From Didemnitutus sp047777955 (GTDB lineage: Bacteria > Verrucomicrobiota > Verrucomicrobiia > Opitutales > Opitutaceae): a stretch of DNA of 64,000 bases. The DNA is taken from contig NZ_CP180537.1 of assembly GCF_047777955.1 (NCBI RefSeq), positions 2,914,001 to 2,978,000 of the forward strand. Reading direction: 5' to 3'. Below are positions 55,281-63,921 of this stretch, one piece after another. The translations under genes were made by a program, and so were the position numbers. Under the pieces are notes generated by a model. It searched no databases. It saw only the letters and a list, made by a program, of their open reading frames with translations, and was not told the DNA's origin. Each line of letters begins with the position of its first letter. The stretch's first letter is position 1.

Positions 55281-56114
55281 TCACGGCAACCAGGGAAACT
55301 GGTCCGCCTTCGGCTTCCGCTTCTCCTTTTGCGCCGTCATGAACTCCTTCGCCTCCTCGGTCATGTAGTAGAGCATGGTGGCGTTGCCCGCGAGCTCCTG
55401 CACGCCGCTCTGGCCGTCGAGTTCGGCGTTGAAGGCCGACTTCAGGCAGCGGATCGCGAGCGGGCTGCGCTGGAGGATGTCCTTCGCCCACGCCACGCCC
55501 TCCTGCTCGAGCTCGGCGACCGGCACGACCTTGTTGACCAGGCCCATCGTGAGCGCCTCCTGCGCGTTGTATTGGCGGCAGAGGAACCAGATCTCGCGCG
55601 CCTTCTTCTGGCCGACCATGCGCGCGAGGTAGCTCGAGCCGAAGCCGCCGTCGAAGCTGCCCATCTTCGGGCCGACCTGGCCGAAGATGCCGTTGTCGGC
55701 CGCGATGGTGAGGTCGCACATCACGTGGAGCACGTGGCCGCCGCCGATCGCGTAGCCGGCGACGAGGGCGATCACGACCTTGGGCATCGAGCGGATGAGT
55801 TTCTGCACCTCGAGAATGTTCAGGCGCGGCACGCCCTTGGCGTCGATGTAGCCGCCGTGGCCGCGGACCGACTGGTCGCCGCCGGCGCAGAAAGCGTATT
55901 TGCCGTCCTTGGCCGGACCGGCCCCGGTCAGGAGCACGACGCCGATCTTCTGGTCCTCGCGCGCGTCGAGCAGCGCCTCGTGCAGCTCGAACACGGTCTG
56001 CGGACGGAACGCGTTGCGCTTCTCGGGCCGGTTGATCGTGATCTTCGCGATGCCATCGGCCTTCTGGTAGAGAATGTCCTCGTAGTTCTTGACGGTTTTC
56101 CAGGCGGGGATCAT
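55281..56114 (-). CDS. menB: 1,4-dihydroxy-2-naphthoyl-CoA synthase (MenB)
   Basis: 277 residues. Crotonase-fold enzyme that closes the naphthoquinone ring in menaquinone synthesis. Characteristic blocks: ITINRPEKRNAFRPQTVFEL, YAFCAGGDQSVRGHGGYID (the MenB-specific GDQ and GGY), VAGYAIGGGHVLHVMCDLTI, GPKMGSFDGGFGSSYLARMV and AKEIWFLCRQYNAQEAL-type sequence. The C-terminus ends QFPWLP as in MenB. No other men genes are in the window. It is divergent from kup, with the 21-base array downstream. Confidence 0.97.
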   Translation of the reverse strand: MIPAWKTVKNYEDILYQKADGIAKITINRPEKRNAFRPQTVFELHEALLDAREDQKIGVVLLTGAGPAKDGKYAFCAGGDQSVRGHGGYIDAKGVPRLNILEVQKLIRSMPKVVIALVAGYAIGGGHVLHVMCDLTIAADNGIFGQVGPKMGSFDGGFGSSYLARMVGQKKAREIWFLCRQYNAQEALTMGLVNKVVPVAELEQEGVAWAKDILQRSPLAIRCLKSAFNAELDGQSGVQELAGNATMLYYMTEEAKEFMTAQKEKRKPKADQFPWLP

Positions 56115-56257
56115 GGGGCAACGGTCGGCGAAAAGAGCTGAGCTGCAAACGTTTTTGCGCGCCCGGCTGGATTTCGCGCTGGAGCGTCAAGCGGTATTTG
56201 CCCCCGGCGGAAAACGGCTGGCGAGCCCCGCCGGGTTCCCCAACAGTCGGCCGTTCA

Positions 56258-58138
56258 ATGCAAGCAGAAGGGAAAGATCACTCGGCTGCAGCGGGTGCGG
56301 GACTGACGCTCGGCGCGCTGGGCGTGGTGTTCGGCGACATCGGCACCAGCCCGCTTTACGCGCTGCGCGAGTGCCTGAACTACCTGCCGCCGGTCGACCG
56401 CGCGGAGGGCGTGCTGGGCGCGCTCTCGCTGGTGTTCTGGTCGATGGTGCTCGTGGTCATCGTGAAGTATCTGGTGTTCGTCACGCGCGCGGACAACCGC
56501 GGCGAGGGCGGCATCTTCGCCCTGCTCGCCCTCGGGCACGGACAGCGCGCCCGCAGCAAGATGGGGGTGATGACCGTCCTGATCCTGGTCGGCGCCGCCC
56601 TGCTCTACGGCGACGGCATCATCACGCCGGCGATCTCCGTCATGGGCGCGGTGGAGGGCATCAACACCTTCACGCCCGGCTTCGCCGGCTGGGTGCCGTT
56701 CCTCTCGGCGCTGATCCTGGCGGGGCTGTTTGCCGTGCAATTCCACGGCACGAAGAGCATCGGGCGGATCTTCGGCCCGGCGATGCTGCTGTGGTTCGTG
56801 GTGCTCGGGCTGCTCGGCCTCTGGCACATCATCGACAACCCGCGGGTCTTCGCCGCCCTCGACCCGCGCCTCGGCATCCGCCTCCTGCTCGCGCACCCGG
56901 CGGAATCGGCGGGGCTGCTCGGCGCCGTCGTGCTCGCCATCACCGGCGCGGAGGCCCTTTACGCCGACATGGGCCACTTCGGCCGCAAGCACATCGCCCG
57001 GGCCTGGTATTTCTGCGCGTTCCCCGGGCTGGTGCTGAACTACTTCGGCCAAGGCGCCCGGGCCCTCGCCCACCCCGACGACACGACGCACACGTTCTTC
57101 GCCCTCGTCCCCGAGGGCACGCCGCGCCTCGCGCTCACGCTGCTCTCGATCGTGGCCGCCATCATCGCCAGCCAGGCGATGATCTCGGGCGTGTTCTCCC
57201 TCACGCGCCAGGCGATCCAGCTCGGCTATTTCCCGCGCCTGACGATCAACTACACCAACCCCGACCAATCCGGCCAGATCTACCTCCCGCTCGTGAACGG
57301 CCTGCTCGCCGCCGGCTCGATCTACGTCGTGCTGGCGTTCCGCTCCAGCGAGCGCCTCGCCGCCGCTTATGGCATCGCGGTCACGGGCACGATGGTCGTC
57401 ACCACCCTGGCATTCTACGCCGTGCTGCGCGGCAACTGGAAGTGGCCCGTCTGGCAGGCGGGCCTGCTGTGCGCGTTCTTCCTCGCGATCGACGTGCCGC
57501 TCTTCGCCTCGAATCTCCACAAGTTCGCCGACGGCGGCTGGTTCCCGGTGCTCATCGCCGGCGGCGTCATCGCGATCATGCACACCTGGAAGACCGGCAA
57601 GGACGAGATCTTCCGCCGCATCTACGCCAACGGCGTGACGGAAGACGAACTCCGCTCGATCGCCAAGAGCGACCACATCACCCGCGTGCGCGGCGCCGGC
57701 GTCTTCATGGCCGGCAATCCCACCGGCACGCCGCTCGTGTTGCTGCACCACCTCAAGGCCAACAAGGTGCTGCACGAGACCGTCGTGCTGCTCAGCGTGG
57801 TCACCGAGGAGGTGCCGCAGGTGCCGGACAACGAGCGCCTCACTGTCTCGGAGATCGGCCACGGCGTCTGGCGCGCCATCGGCCGCTACGGCTATATGGA
57901 GTCGCCCGACGTCTCGCGGCTGATGCAGCAGGTCAAGGCCTGCGGCGTGCCGATCAAGCTCAACGAGGCCACCTACTACTTCAACCGCGAGATGATCATC
58001 ACCGGCGGCGAATCGCGAATGTGGCACTGGGAAAAGCGTCTCTACTCGCTGCTCAGCCGCAACGCCCGCCAGGCCCGCGACTACTACCGCCTGCCGCCGA
58101 TGCAGATCATCGAGGTCGGCATGCCGATCCAGCTCTGA
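56258..58138 (+). CDS. kup: Kup-type potassium uptake protein
   Basis: 626 residues from ATG 56258 (MQAEGKDHSAAAGAGLTLGA). The Kup/HAK family core is clear: LGVVFGDIGTSPLYALREC, FVTRADNRGEGGIFALLAL, LYGDGIITPAISVMGAVEGI and EALYADMGHFGRKHIARAWY; twelve hydrophobic segments and a long cytosolic tail (about 450-626) ending RDYYRLPPMQIIEVGMPIQL. K+/H+ symport into the cell. It is divergent from menB and convergent with the antiporter gene (13-base gap). Confidence 0.96.
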   Translation: MQAEGKDHSAAAGAGLTLGALGVVFGDIGTSPLYALRECLNYLPPVDRAEGVLGALSLVFWSMVLVVIVKYLVFVTRADNRGEGGIFALLALGHGQRARSKMGVMTVLILVGAALLYGDGIITPAISVMGAVEGINTFTPGFAGWVPFLSALILAGLFAVQFHGTKSIGRIFGPAMLLWFVVLGLLGLWHIIDNPRVFAALDPRLGIRLLLAHPAESAGLLGAVVLAITGAEALYADMGHFGRKHIARAWYFCAFPGLVLNYFGQGARALAHPDDTTHTFFALVPEGTPRLALTLLSIVAAIIASQAMISGVFSLTRQAIQLGYFPRLTINYTNPDQSGQIYLPLVNGLLAAGSIYVVLAFRSSERLAAAYGIAVTGTMVVTTLAFYAVLRGNWKWPVWQAGLLCAFFLAIDVPLFASNLHKFADGGWFPVLIAGGVIAIMHTWKTGKDEIFRRIYANGVTEDELRSIAKSDHITRVRGAGVFMAGNPTGTPLVLLHHLKANKVLHETVVLLSVVTEEVPQVPDNERLTVSEIGHGVWRAIGRYGYMESPDVSRLMQQVKACGVPIKLNEATYYFNREMIITGGESRMWHWEKRLYSLLSRNARQARDYYRLPPMQIIEVGMPIQL

Positions 58139-58151
58139 CGCCCGCCGGCGC

Positions 58152-59648
58152 TCAGAGCACCATGAACGAGAACGCCACGATCAGCGTCGGCACCAGCGCG
58201 CCCAGAAAGAGGCCGAGCGGCGACACGCCGTCCGGGAAATAGCGCTGCAAGATCGACTGGCCCGCGGGATTCGGGGCGTTGGCAATCACGGTCAGGCCGC
58301 CGCCCGTGACCGCGCCGGAGACGACCGCGAACTTCAACTGCTCGGTGAAGCCGGGCACCAGCGTCGCGAGATAGGTGATGAGCGCGTTGTCGTTGAAGGC
58401 CGTCAGGATCGTCGCCCCGGCGAACAGCGGCAGCTCGCCGAGGCTGCCGAGCACCGGCTGGATCCACCACGCCTGCAGGCCGCCGTGCACCACGAGGCCA
58501 GCGAGGAAGAAGCCGACCAGCAGCGGCCCGCGGAGATCGAGCCGGCTCTGGTGGTGCGCCGTCGCCTGGGCGAAGGCGAGGTAGAACAGGAAGCCGCCGA
58601 TGAACAGGGCCGGGTGATGCGCCATCCACACCGTGAAGCCGAGGAACAGCAGGTGCACGAGCGTCACCCAGGCCGGGACCGCCTCGCCGTCCGCACCGGC
58701 GTCCGCGGCGGGTTGGAGGGCGAGCAACTCGCGCCGGAAGGCGACGAAGTAGACGGCGTTCGAGAGCAGGATGCCGGTGACCGCGTGCCAGCCGAAATGC
58801 GTGAACATGTAGGCCATGTCCCAGCCCCACGCCGCCGCCACCATCAGGACCGGCGGGGCGGCGAAATGCGTCAGCGTGCCGCCGATCGAGACATTGACGA
58901 AGAGCAGGCCGATGGTGGCGTATTTCAGGCGCCCGCTCGGGTTGAGGGCGTAGAACTGCTTCCCGAGCAGCAGCGCCGCGATGGTCATCGCTGCCGGCTC
59001 CGTGATGAACGAGCCGAGCAGCGGGGCGATGGTCAGGATCGACAGCCACCAGGCCGCCGGGCGCCCGCCGCCGAGCCGCGCGACCGCGCGCATGCTCTGC
59101 TCGGCCAGGCGCAGCACCGGCCGGGTGGAGGCCAGCGTCATGATGATCACGACGAAGAGCGCCTCGGTGTAGTTCACCGTGCTGCTCAGGTAATGGATGC
59201 CGGTGTCGAGCCCCTTGAACCACACGATCGCGCCGAGCAGGACCACGACCCAGAAGCCGAAGATCGCCTCCACCTCGCCGAGGAAGTGCAGCATCTGGCC
59301 CCAGAAACTGACCTCGTCCGGCTGCCCGTCGTCGTTGCGGTCTGCGCGCGCGGTGGCGCGCTGCAATCGCGCGGCGTGTCGCTCCTCGATCACGTGCGCC
59401 CAGTGCCGGATCCGGGCGCTCGCGAAGGTGTGCAGCACGGCGAGCACGAAGATCGCGGTCGCCACCAGGTTGAACGGCTCCGCCGCCGCGCGGGCCTTCA
59501 CCACCGCCCACGCCGTGGCGCCGGGCATCGTGGCGTAGGTCTCGAGGGCGCGGGGAAAAGCCTCCGCCGGGGCGGCGCCAGCCGCCCAAAGTGAACCGGC
59601 CGCGACCAAGGCGGCGAGGAATCCGAGTCGAAGCAGTCGGGCGATCAC
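58152..59648 (-). CDS. Putative Na+/H+ antiporter with an EF-hand-like loop
   Basis: 498 residues from GTG 59648. About ten to eleven membrane segments (FNLVATAIFVLAVLHTF, IFGFWVVVLLGAIVWF, LFVVIIMTLASTR and others) with the conserved TEPAAMTIAALLLGKQFYAL, TLTHFAAPPVLMVAAAWGW and AFNDNALITYLATLVPGF blocks of the putative Na+/H+ antiporter family. Residues 103-112 (DRNDDGQPDE) in the first loop match a Ca2+-binding DxNxDGxxD(E) motif. It overlaps the upstream phosphatase stop by GTGA. Ion specificity is inferred from family only. Confidence 0.82.
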   Translation of the reverse strand: MIARLLRLGFLAALVAAGSLWAAGAAPAEAFPRALETYATMPGATAWAVVKARAAAEPFNLVATAIFVLAVLHTFASARIRHWAHVIEERHAARLQRATARADRNDDGQPDEVSFWGQMLHFLGEVEAIFGFWVVVLLGAIVWFKGLDTGIHYLSSTVNYTEALFVVIIMTLASTRPVLRLAEQSMRAVARLGGGRPAAWWLSILTIAPLLGSFITEPAAMTIAALLLGKQFYALNPSGRLKYATIGLLFVNVSIGGTLTHFAAPPVLMVAAAWGWDMAYMFTHFGWHAVTGILLSNAVYFVAFRRELLALQPAADAGADGEAVPAWVTLVHLLFLGFTVWMAHHPALFIGGFLFYLAFAQATAHHQSRLDLRGPLLVGFFLAGLVVHGGLQAWWIQPVLGSLGELPLFAGATILTAFNDNALITYLATLVPGFTEQLKFAVVSGAVTGGGLTVIANAPNPAGQSILQRYFPDGVSPLGLFLGALVPTLIVAFSFMVL

Positions 59649-60276
59649 GCGAGCAGGGGCAGGATTTCGTCGAGGCGGTAGGCGAAGCGGTGCGCGCCGG
59701 CCTTCACGGCGGCACGCTCGGCATAGCGCCCAAAACCCACGAAAACGTCAACGTCATCGCGCATCTCGAGATCGCTCGCCCCGTCGCCCACGGCGATCAC
59801 GCGCGTCGGCCGCAACTCCGCGCGCAGCCGGCGCACCACCTCGGGCTTGCCCCCTTGCGCGAGGCCGGGTGCGGCGTGAAACCCGCGTAGTGCCCCGCCC
59901 CGTCGAACTGCAGCTCCACCGCCTCGATGCGCGCGATGCCGAGGAAATCCGCCAGCGGGCGGATCGCCTGCACGAAACCGCCGCTGACGATCACCGGCGT
60001 CCAGCCGGCGGCCTTGGCCGCGCTCACGGTGGCGGCGGCGGTCGGCTCGATCTCGCGGAGGTAAAGCTCCGCGATGCGCGCGACGTCGGCTTGCGCCGGC
60101 CGGATGATCTCGAGGCGCCGGCCGAAGATCTGCTCGAGCGGGATGCGACCCTCCATGGCGTCGCGGGTCATCTGCTCGCTCTGGCGAAAGCACTCCGCAC
60201 CGCGCAGCCGGGCGAATTCGTCGACGCCCTCGATGGCGCTGAGGGTGGAATCGCAGTCGAAGCAGAGGAGTTTCAC
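59645..60276 (-). CDS. SerB-like HAD phosphatase, frameshifted
   Basis: From GTG 60276: KLLCFDCDSTLSAIEGVDEF (nucleophile Asp in DCDST), a cap with MEGRIPLEQIFGRRLEIIRP, PVIVSGGFVQAIRPLADFLG (motif II Ser) and, after the break, KPEVVRRLRAEL with the motif III Lys and VIAVGDGASDLEMRDDVDVF (motif IV). Adding one C to the plus-strand run 59850-59854 joins ...ASRKGG to KPEVV, giving 210 residues. This is the phosphoserine phosphatase type, last step of serine synthesis; the class V aminotransferase at 41515 could supply phosphoserine. Other small phosphorylated acids are possible. Confidence 0.85.
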
Positions 60277-60361
60277 GTCAGGCACGCCGTCGACCAAAAC
60301 ACCGGGCGCGGACCGAGCCCACACTTTTCCGTGTCCCACGCCCGGCCGATGCCGGCCAAAG

Positions 60362-60388
60362 AAAAAGCCCTCCGCATCGGGAGGGCTT
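60362..60388 (-). terminator. Rho-independent terminator after the L36-L31 operon
   Basis: On the minus strand, stem AAGCCCTCC/GGAGGGCTT (60388-60365) with a 6-base loop, followed by a T run (A run 60362-60366 on the plus strand), 24 bases past the L31 stop. Confidence 0.9.
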
Positions 60389-60411
60389 CGGGAAAGTCGC
60401 TTCGCGCGCGC

Positions 60412-60666
60412 TTATTTCTTGGCGGCGCCGCGCTTGAACTTCGAGGTGAACTTCTCGACGCGGCCGGCGGTGTCGACGAGGCGCTTCTCGCCGGTGTAGG
60501 CGGGATGCGAGTCCATCGTGACGTCGCGGACGATGACGAAGTATTCCTTGCCGTCGATGGTCTCGGTGCGGGCGGACTTCATCGTCGACTTGGTGAGGAA
60601 ACGCTTGCCCGTGCCGATATCGAGGAAGCAAACGTTGTTCAAAGCAGGATGGCCTTGGGCTTTCAT
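60412..60666 (-). CDS. rpmE: 50S ribosomal protein L31, type B (no zinc ligands)
   Basis: 84 residues from ATG 60666 (MKAQGHPALNNVCFLDIGTG). The type B pattern is clear: TKSTMKSARTETIDGKEYFV, VTMDSHPAYTGEKRLVDTAG and RVEKFTSKFKR. The CxxC pair of zinc-type L31 is absent. It follows L36 by 20 bases and ends in a strong terminator. In many bacteria type B copies replace zinc forms in zinc starvation, but here it may be the only copy. Confidence 0.95.
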   Translation of the reverse strand: MKAQGHPALNNVCFLDIGTGKRFLTKSTMKSARTETIDGKEYFVIVRDVTMDSHPAYTGEKRLVDTAGRVEKFTSKFKRGAAKK

Positions 60667-60686
60667 GGCGGGAAAAATCGGTTTAA

Positions 60687-60812
60687 TCAGCCCTGGCGCG
60701 CCTTGTAGCGCGGGTCGGTCTTGTTGATGACGTAGATCCGGCCTTTGCGGCGGACGACTTGGCAGTCCGGGTGACGCGTCTTCGCGGATTTGATGGAGGA
60801 AACGACTTTCAT
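60687..60812 (-). CDS. rpmJ: 50S ribosomal protein L36, zinc-free (YkgO-like) type
   Basis: 41 residues from ATG 60812, too short for routine ORF listing: MKVVSSIKSAKTRHPDCQVV followed by RRKGRIYVINKTDPRYKARQ and a final Gly. The zinc ligands of standard L36 are missing (only one Cys), and the RHPDC and KGRIYVI blocks match the alternative, YkgO-type L36. It is upstream of L31 on the same strand. No A+T-rich Zur-type operator is visible in the 120 bases before it. Confidence 0.93.
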   Translation of the reverse strand: MKVVSSIKSAKTRHPDCQVVRRKGRIYVINKTDPRYKARQG

Positions 60813-60932
60813 AAAAGCGATAGAAGAAGAGAGTCGCGCGAGGGGGTGTCAAAGGAAATCTCCCGGGGGCCGCCACTTGCCCGGCGGCACGGGCCAATCG
60901 CCTCCCAAACCCCTGCGCGCCGAGGGCTTTGG

Positions 60933-61709
60933 CTAGAGCCGCGGGATCGTCAGGCCGCCGTCGACGAGGATCACCTGCCCCGTCGAATACGGGAAGTCGC
61001 CGCGCGCGAGCGCGGCCACGGCGCGGCCGACGTCGTCCGGAAAGCCCCAGCGCGGCTGCACGAAGGCGCCGCCGGCGATGAGCTTGTCGTATTTCTCGGT
61101 CACCGCCGCGGTCATGTCGGTCTTGATGACCCCCGGACGCACCTCGTAGGACGGGATGCCGTCCGCGCCCAGGCGGGCGGCGAAGAGCTCGTTGAGCATG
61201 GCGAGGCCGGCCTTGGCGATGCAGTATTCGCCGCGGTTGATGCTCGCCATCGTCGCCGACACGGAGCTGACGGTCACGATCGCGGCGAAGAACGCGGCGT
61301 CGGCCTTCCGGGCCGCGACCATGTCGCGCGCGACGGCCTGCGTGAGGAAGAACACGCCGCGGAGGTTGGTGTTCATCACGTAGTCGTAGCTCTCCTCGGT
61401 GGTCTCGAGCAGGTCGGCGCGGACCTTCGGCGCCACGCCGGCGTTGTTGACGAGGAGGTTGAGCGCACGACCGCCGGTGAACTCGCGGCAGACGGCGAGA
61501 ATGGCGGCGCGGCCTTCGGCCGAGCCGACGTCGCCGCGCGCGTAGGCGACGCGGACGCCGTGCCGCGCGAGCGCCGCGAGCGGTTCCGCAACCTGGTCCT
61601 CGGAACGAACGCCGTTGACGACGAGGTCCCATTTTTCCGCCGCGAGTTTCTCGGCGATGCCGAAACCGATGCCGCGCGAGCCGCCGGTGACGAGTGCTAT
61701 TTTAGACAT
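60933..61709 (-). CDS. Short-chain dehydrogenase/reductase (FabG-like)
   Basis: 258 residues. NAD(P)-binding TGxxxGxG as VTGGSRGIGFGIAEKLAAEK, LLVNNAGVAPKV, Ser of IVTVSSVSATMASINRGE and the catalytic YCIAK, ending GQVILVDGGLTIPRL. Probably a 3-oxoacyl-ACP reductase or sugar/polyol dehydrogenase; the last is supported by the neighbouring Gfo/Idh and TIM-barrel sugar genes, though palindromic repeats separate them. Confidence 0.88.
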   Translation of the reverse strand: MSKIALVTGGSRGIGFGIAEKLAAEKWDLVVNGVRSEDQVAEPLAALARHGVRVAYARGDVGSAEGRAAILAVCREFTGGRALNLLVNNAGVAPKVRADLLETTEESYDYVMNTNLRGVFFLTQAVARDMVAARKADAAFFAAIVTVSSVSATMASINRGEYCIAKAGLAMLNELFAARLGADGIPSYEVRPGVIKTDMTAAVTEKYDKLIAGGAFVQPRWGFPDDVGRAVAALARGDFPYSTGQVILVDGGLTIPRL

Positions 61710-61730
61710 GGGAGAGAGGAATTGGGGAAA

Positions 61731-61873
61731 CCACGAGACACACGAATTACACGAAAAGAGACCCAGTAGGAATTTGGCCCACGGAATACACGGACCACAC
61801 GGAAGAAGTGTCGGGCGGCGTGGGAAAGCCGGAAGATCGGATCGGTTTCCGTGTGTTCAGTGTGTTCCGTGGG
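61731..61873. repeat. CACGGAA-family palindromic element
   Basis: Arms 61778-61804 (starting CCCACGGAA) and 61847-61873 (ending TTCCGTGGG) match at 24 of 27 positions. Each arm is a chain of ACACGGA/ACACGAA blocks. A half-element made of the same blocks with A instead of G (CCACGAGACACACGAATTAC) precedes it at 61731-61758. Same family as 38748-38805. Confidence 0.85.
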
Positions 61874-61881
61874 CCGTTTAG

Positions 61882-63030
61882 TTACTTCAGCGGAGTGACG
61901 TCGACCCAGCGGCGCTCGGCCCAAGACTTCAGGGCGAGTTCGGCGAGCTGGACGCCCTTGGCGCCTTCGAAGAGATTCCACTGGAACGGCGAACCGGTGA
62001 CGACGTGCTTGAGGAAGAGTTCCCACTCGACCTTGAACGCGTTGTCGTAAACGCCCTGGTCGGGCACGCGCATCCAGCCGTCGCGATACTTGATCGGGCT
62101 GTCGATGTCGGGATTCCAGACGCAGCGCGGCGTGGCGGCGATGGACTGGGCCTTGCAGTCGCGCAGGCCGGCGACGGCAGTGCCGTGCGTGCCGTCGACG
62201 TGGAGCGTGAGCAGGTCGTCGCGGTCAACGCGGGTCGTCCACGAGGAGTTGAAGTGGCAGATGACGCCGTTGGTGAGCTCGAACGTCGCGTAGGCGGCGT
62301 CGTCGGCGGTGCACTTGTAGGGCTTGCCGGCCTCGTCCCAGCGCTGCGGGATGTGCGTGGCGCCGAGGCAGGTGAGGCTCTTGATGTCGCCGAAGAGATT
62401 CTGGATCACATACTGCCAGTGGCAGACCATGTCGACGATGATGCCGCCGTCGTCCTCCTTGCGGTAATTCCACGACGGGCGCTGGAGCTTCTCGTGTTCG
62501 CCGGTGAAGACCCAGTAGCCGAACTCGCCGCGCACGGAGAGAATCTTGCCGAAGAAGCCCTGGTCCATGAGCCACTTCAGCTTCACGAGGCCGGGCAGCC
62601 AGAGCTTGTCCTGCACGACGCCGTTCTTGAGGCCGGCGGCGGCGACCTCCTTGGCGAGCGCGAGCGCCTCGGCGGACGTCGTCGCGGTGGGCTTCTCGCA
62701 GTAAATGTGTTTCTTCGCCGCGATGGCCTTGCGGACGCCGACCGGACGCTGGCCGGTGAGCGTGGCGTCGAAGTAGATCTGGTTCGCGGGATTCGCGAGC
62801 TCGGCATCGAGATTGGTGGAGATGCGCTTCACGCCGGTGCGGGCGGCGAGGGCGCGGAGCTTTTCCTCGCTGCGGCCGACGAGGACCGGATCGGGCATGA
62901 TGACTTCGGAGTCGGAGAGCTTCACGCCGCCCTGGTCGATGATCGCCTTGATCGAGCGGATCAGGTGCTGGTTGGTGCCCATGCGTCCCGTGACGCCGTT
63001 CATGATGATGCCGAGGGTGTGGGTTTTCAT
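61882..63030 (-). CDS. Gfo/Idh/MocA family dehydrogenase
   Basis: 382 residues from ATG 63030 (MKTHTLGIIMNGVTGRMGTN). N-terminal Rossmann domain with an unusual MNGVTGRMG dinucleotide loop, the catalytic EKP motif in KKHIYCEKPTATTSAEALA, and GIIVDMVCHWQYVIQNLFGD with the active-site Asp/His. The C-terminal domain ends ERRWVDVTPLK. Enzymes of this group oxidise sugars or inositols. It is followed upstream by a xylose-isomerase-type TIM barrel and another gene on the same strand, a layout common in sugar-catabolic clusters. Confidence 0.88.
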   Translation of the reverse strand: MKTHTLGIIMNGVTGRMGTNQHLIRSIKAIIDQGGVKLSDSEVIMPDPVLVGRSEEKLRALAARTGVKRISTNLDAELANPANQIYFDATLTGQRPVGVRKAIAAKKHIYCEKPTATTSAEALALAKEVAAAGLKNGVVQDKLWLPGLVKLKWLMDQGFFGKILSVRGEFGYWVFTGEHEKLQRPSWNYRKEDDGGIIVDMVCHWQYVIQNLFGDIKSLTCLGATHIPQRWDEAGKPYKCTADDAAYATFELTNGVICHFNSSWTTRVDRDDLLTLHVDGTHGTAVAGLRDCKAQSIAATPRCVWNPDIDSPIKYRDGWMRVPDQGVYDNAFKVEWELFLKHVVTGSPFQWNLFEGAKGVQLAELALKSWAERRWVDVTPLK

Positions 63031-63066
63031 TAAGTTGAGAGCTGAGGGTTGAGAGTTGAGAGAGGG
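63031..63066. repeat. Degenerate GTTGAGA simple repeat
   Basis: The gap between the two sugar genes reads as repeated GTTGAGA/GCTGAGG units (TTGAGAGCTGAGGGTTGAGA and on). Low complexity, about five units. Confidence 0.6.
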
Positions 63067-63077
63067 CAAGCTGGGGT

Positions 63078-63911
63078 TCAGACGTGGTCGCGGTAGGCTT
63101 GGACGATCTTGGCGAGATACTCGTCCTGATCGGTGGCCCAGAGGCGCGTGGAGAAAACTTCGACTTCGTTGAAGCCGCGGTAACCAGTCGCCTCGACCCA
63201 CGCGCGGATCTGGCGGAGCGGGATGCAGCCCTCGCCCATGAGGCCGCGGTCGTTGAGCAGGTCGACGGTCGGCGTGCGCCAGTCGCAGACGTGGTAGGCG
63301 AAGAGCGCACCGAGTTTCCCGCAGCGGGCGATCTCGCGCTCGAGCGCCGGGTCCCACCAGAGATGATAAACGTCCGCGGCAACGCCGACGAAGGGCGAGC
63401 GCAGTTGCTCGACCATGTCGTTGGCCTGGCCGAGCGTGTTCACGGCGGAGCGGTCGCCGGCATACATCGGGTGCAGCGGCTCGATGGCGAGCTTCACGCC
63501 GGCGGCCTGGCAATCGGGCAGCAGCGCCGCGATGCCGTCGACGATCTGTCGCCGCGACTCGACGAGCGACTGGCCGGGCACGGCGCCGCACACGAGCACG
63601 ATGAGCGGCGCGCCGAGCGCGTGCGCCTCGGCGATGGCGCGGCGGTTGTCGTCGAGGGCCTTCGCGCGGCCCTCGGCGGTGAGCGCGGGGAAAAAGCCGC
63701 CGCGGCAGAGCGAGACGATGCTGAGATCGTGATCGCGGAGGAGCCGGCCGGTTTGAGCGATGTCGCGTCCGGCGAGAGCGTCGCGCCAGACGGTGATGCC
63801 TTTCACGCCCGCGGCCGCGAACTTAGCGGCAGCGGCCTCGATCGGCCACGGTTTCGTGGTGATGGTGTGGACGCAAAGGCGCGAGAGGTCGGGGAGCGGC
63901 GCGGCATTCAT
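63078..63911 (-). CDS. Sugar phosphate isomerase/epimerase (xylose isomerase-like TIM barrel)
   Basis: 277 residues from ATG 63911 (MNAAPLPDLSRLCVHTITTK). AP endonuclease 2/xylose-isomerase-like fold: AKFAAAGVKGITVWRDALAG, VKLAIEPLHPMYAGDRSAVN with the metal Glu, VGVAADVYHLWWDPALEREI with Asp/His, YHVCDWRTPTVDLLNDRGLM and GFNEVEVFSTRLW with the last Glu. Metal-dependent isomerase or epimerase for a ketose or inositol derivative. It sits in a minus-strand group with the Gfo/Idh dehydrogenase. Confidence 0.88.
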   Translation of the reverse strand: MNAAPLPDLSRLCVHTITTKPWPIEAAAAKFAAAGVKGITVWRDALAGRDIAQTGRLLRDHDLSIVSLCRGGFFPALTAEGRAKALDDNRRAIAEAHALGAPLIVLVCGAVPGQSLVESRRQIVDGIAALLPDCQAAGVKLAIEPLHPMYAGDRSAVNTLGQANDMVEQLRSPFVGVAADVYHLWWDPALEREIARCGKLGALFAYHVCDWRTPTVDLLNDRGLMGEGCIPLRQIRAWVEATGYRGFNEVEVFSTRLWATDQDEYLAKIVQAYRDHV

Positions 63912-63921
63912 GACGGGTCGC

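Noticed and set aside
60813..60932. Zur operator upstream of L36
   Set aside because: No A+T-rich dyad of the expected kind is present.
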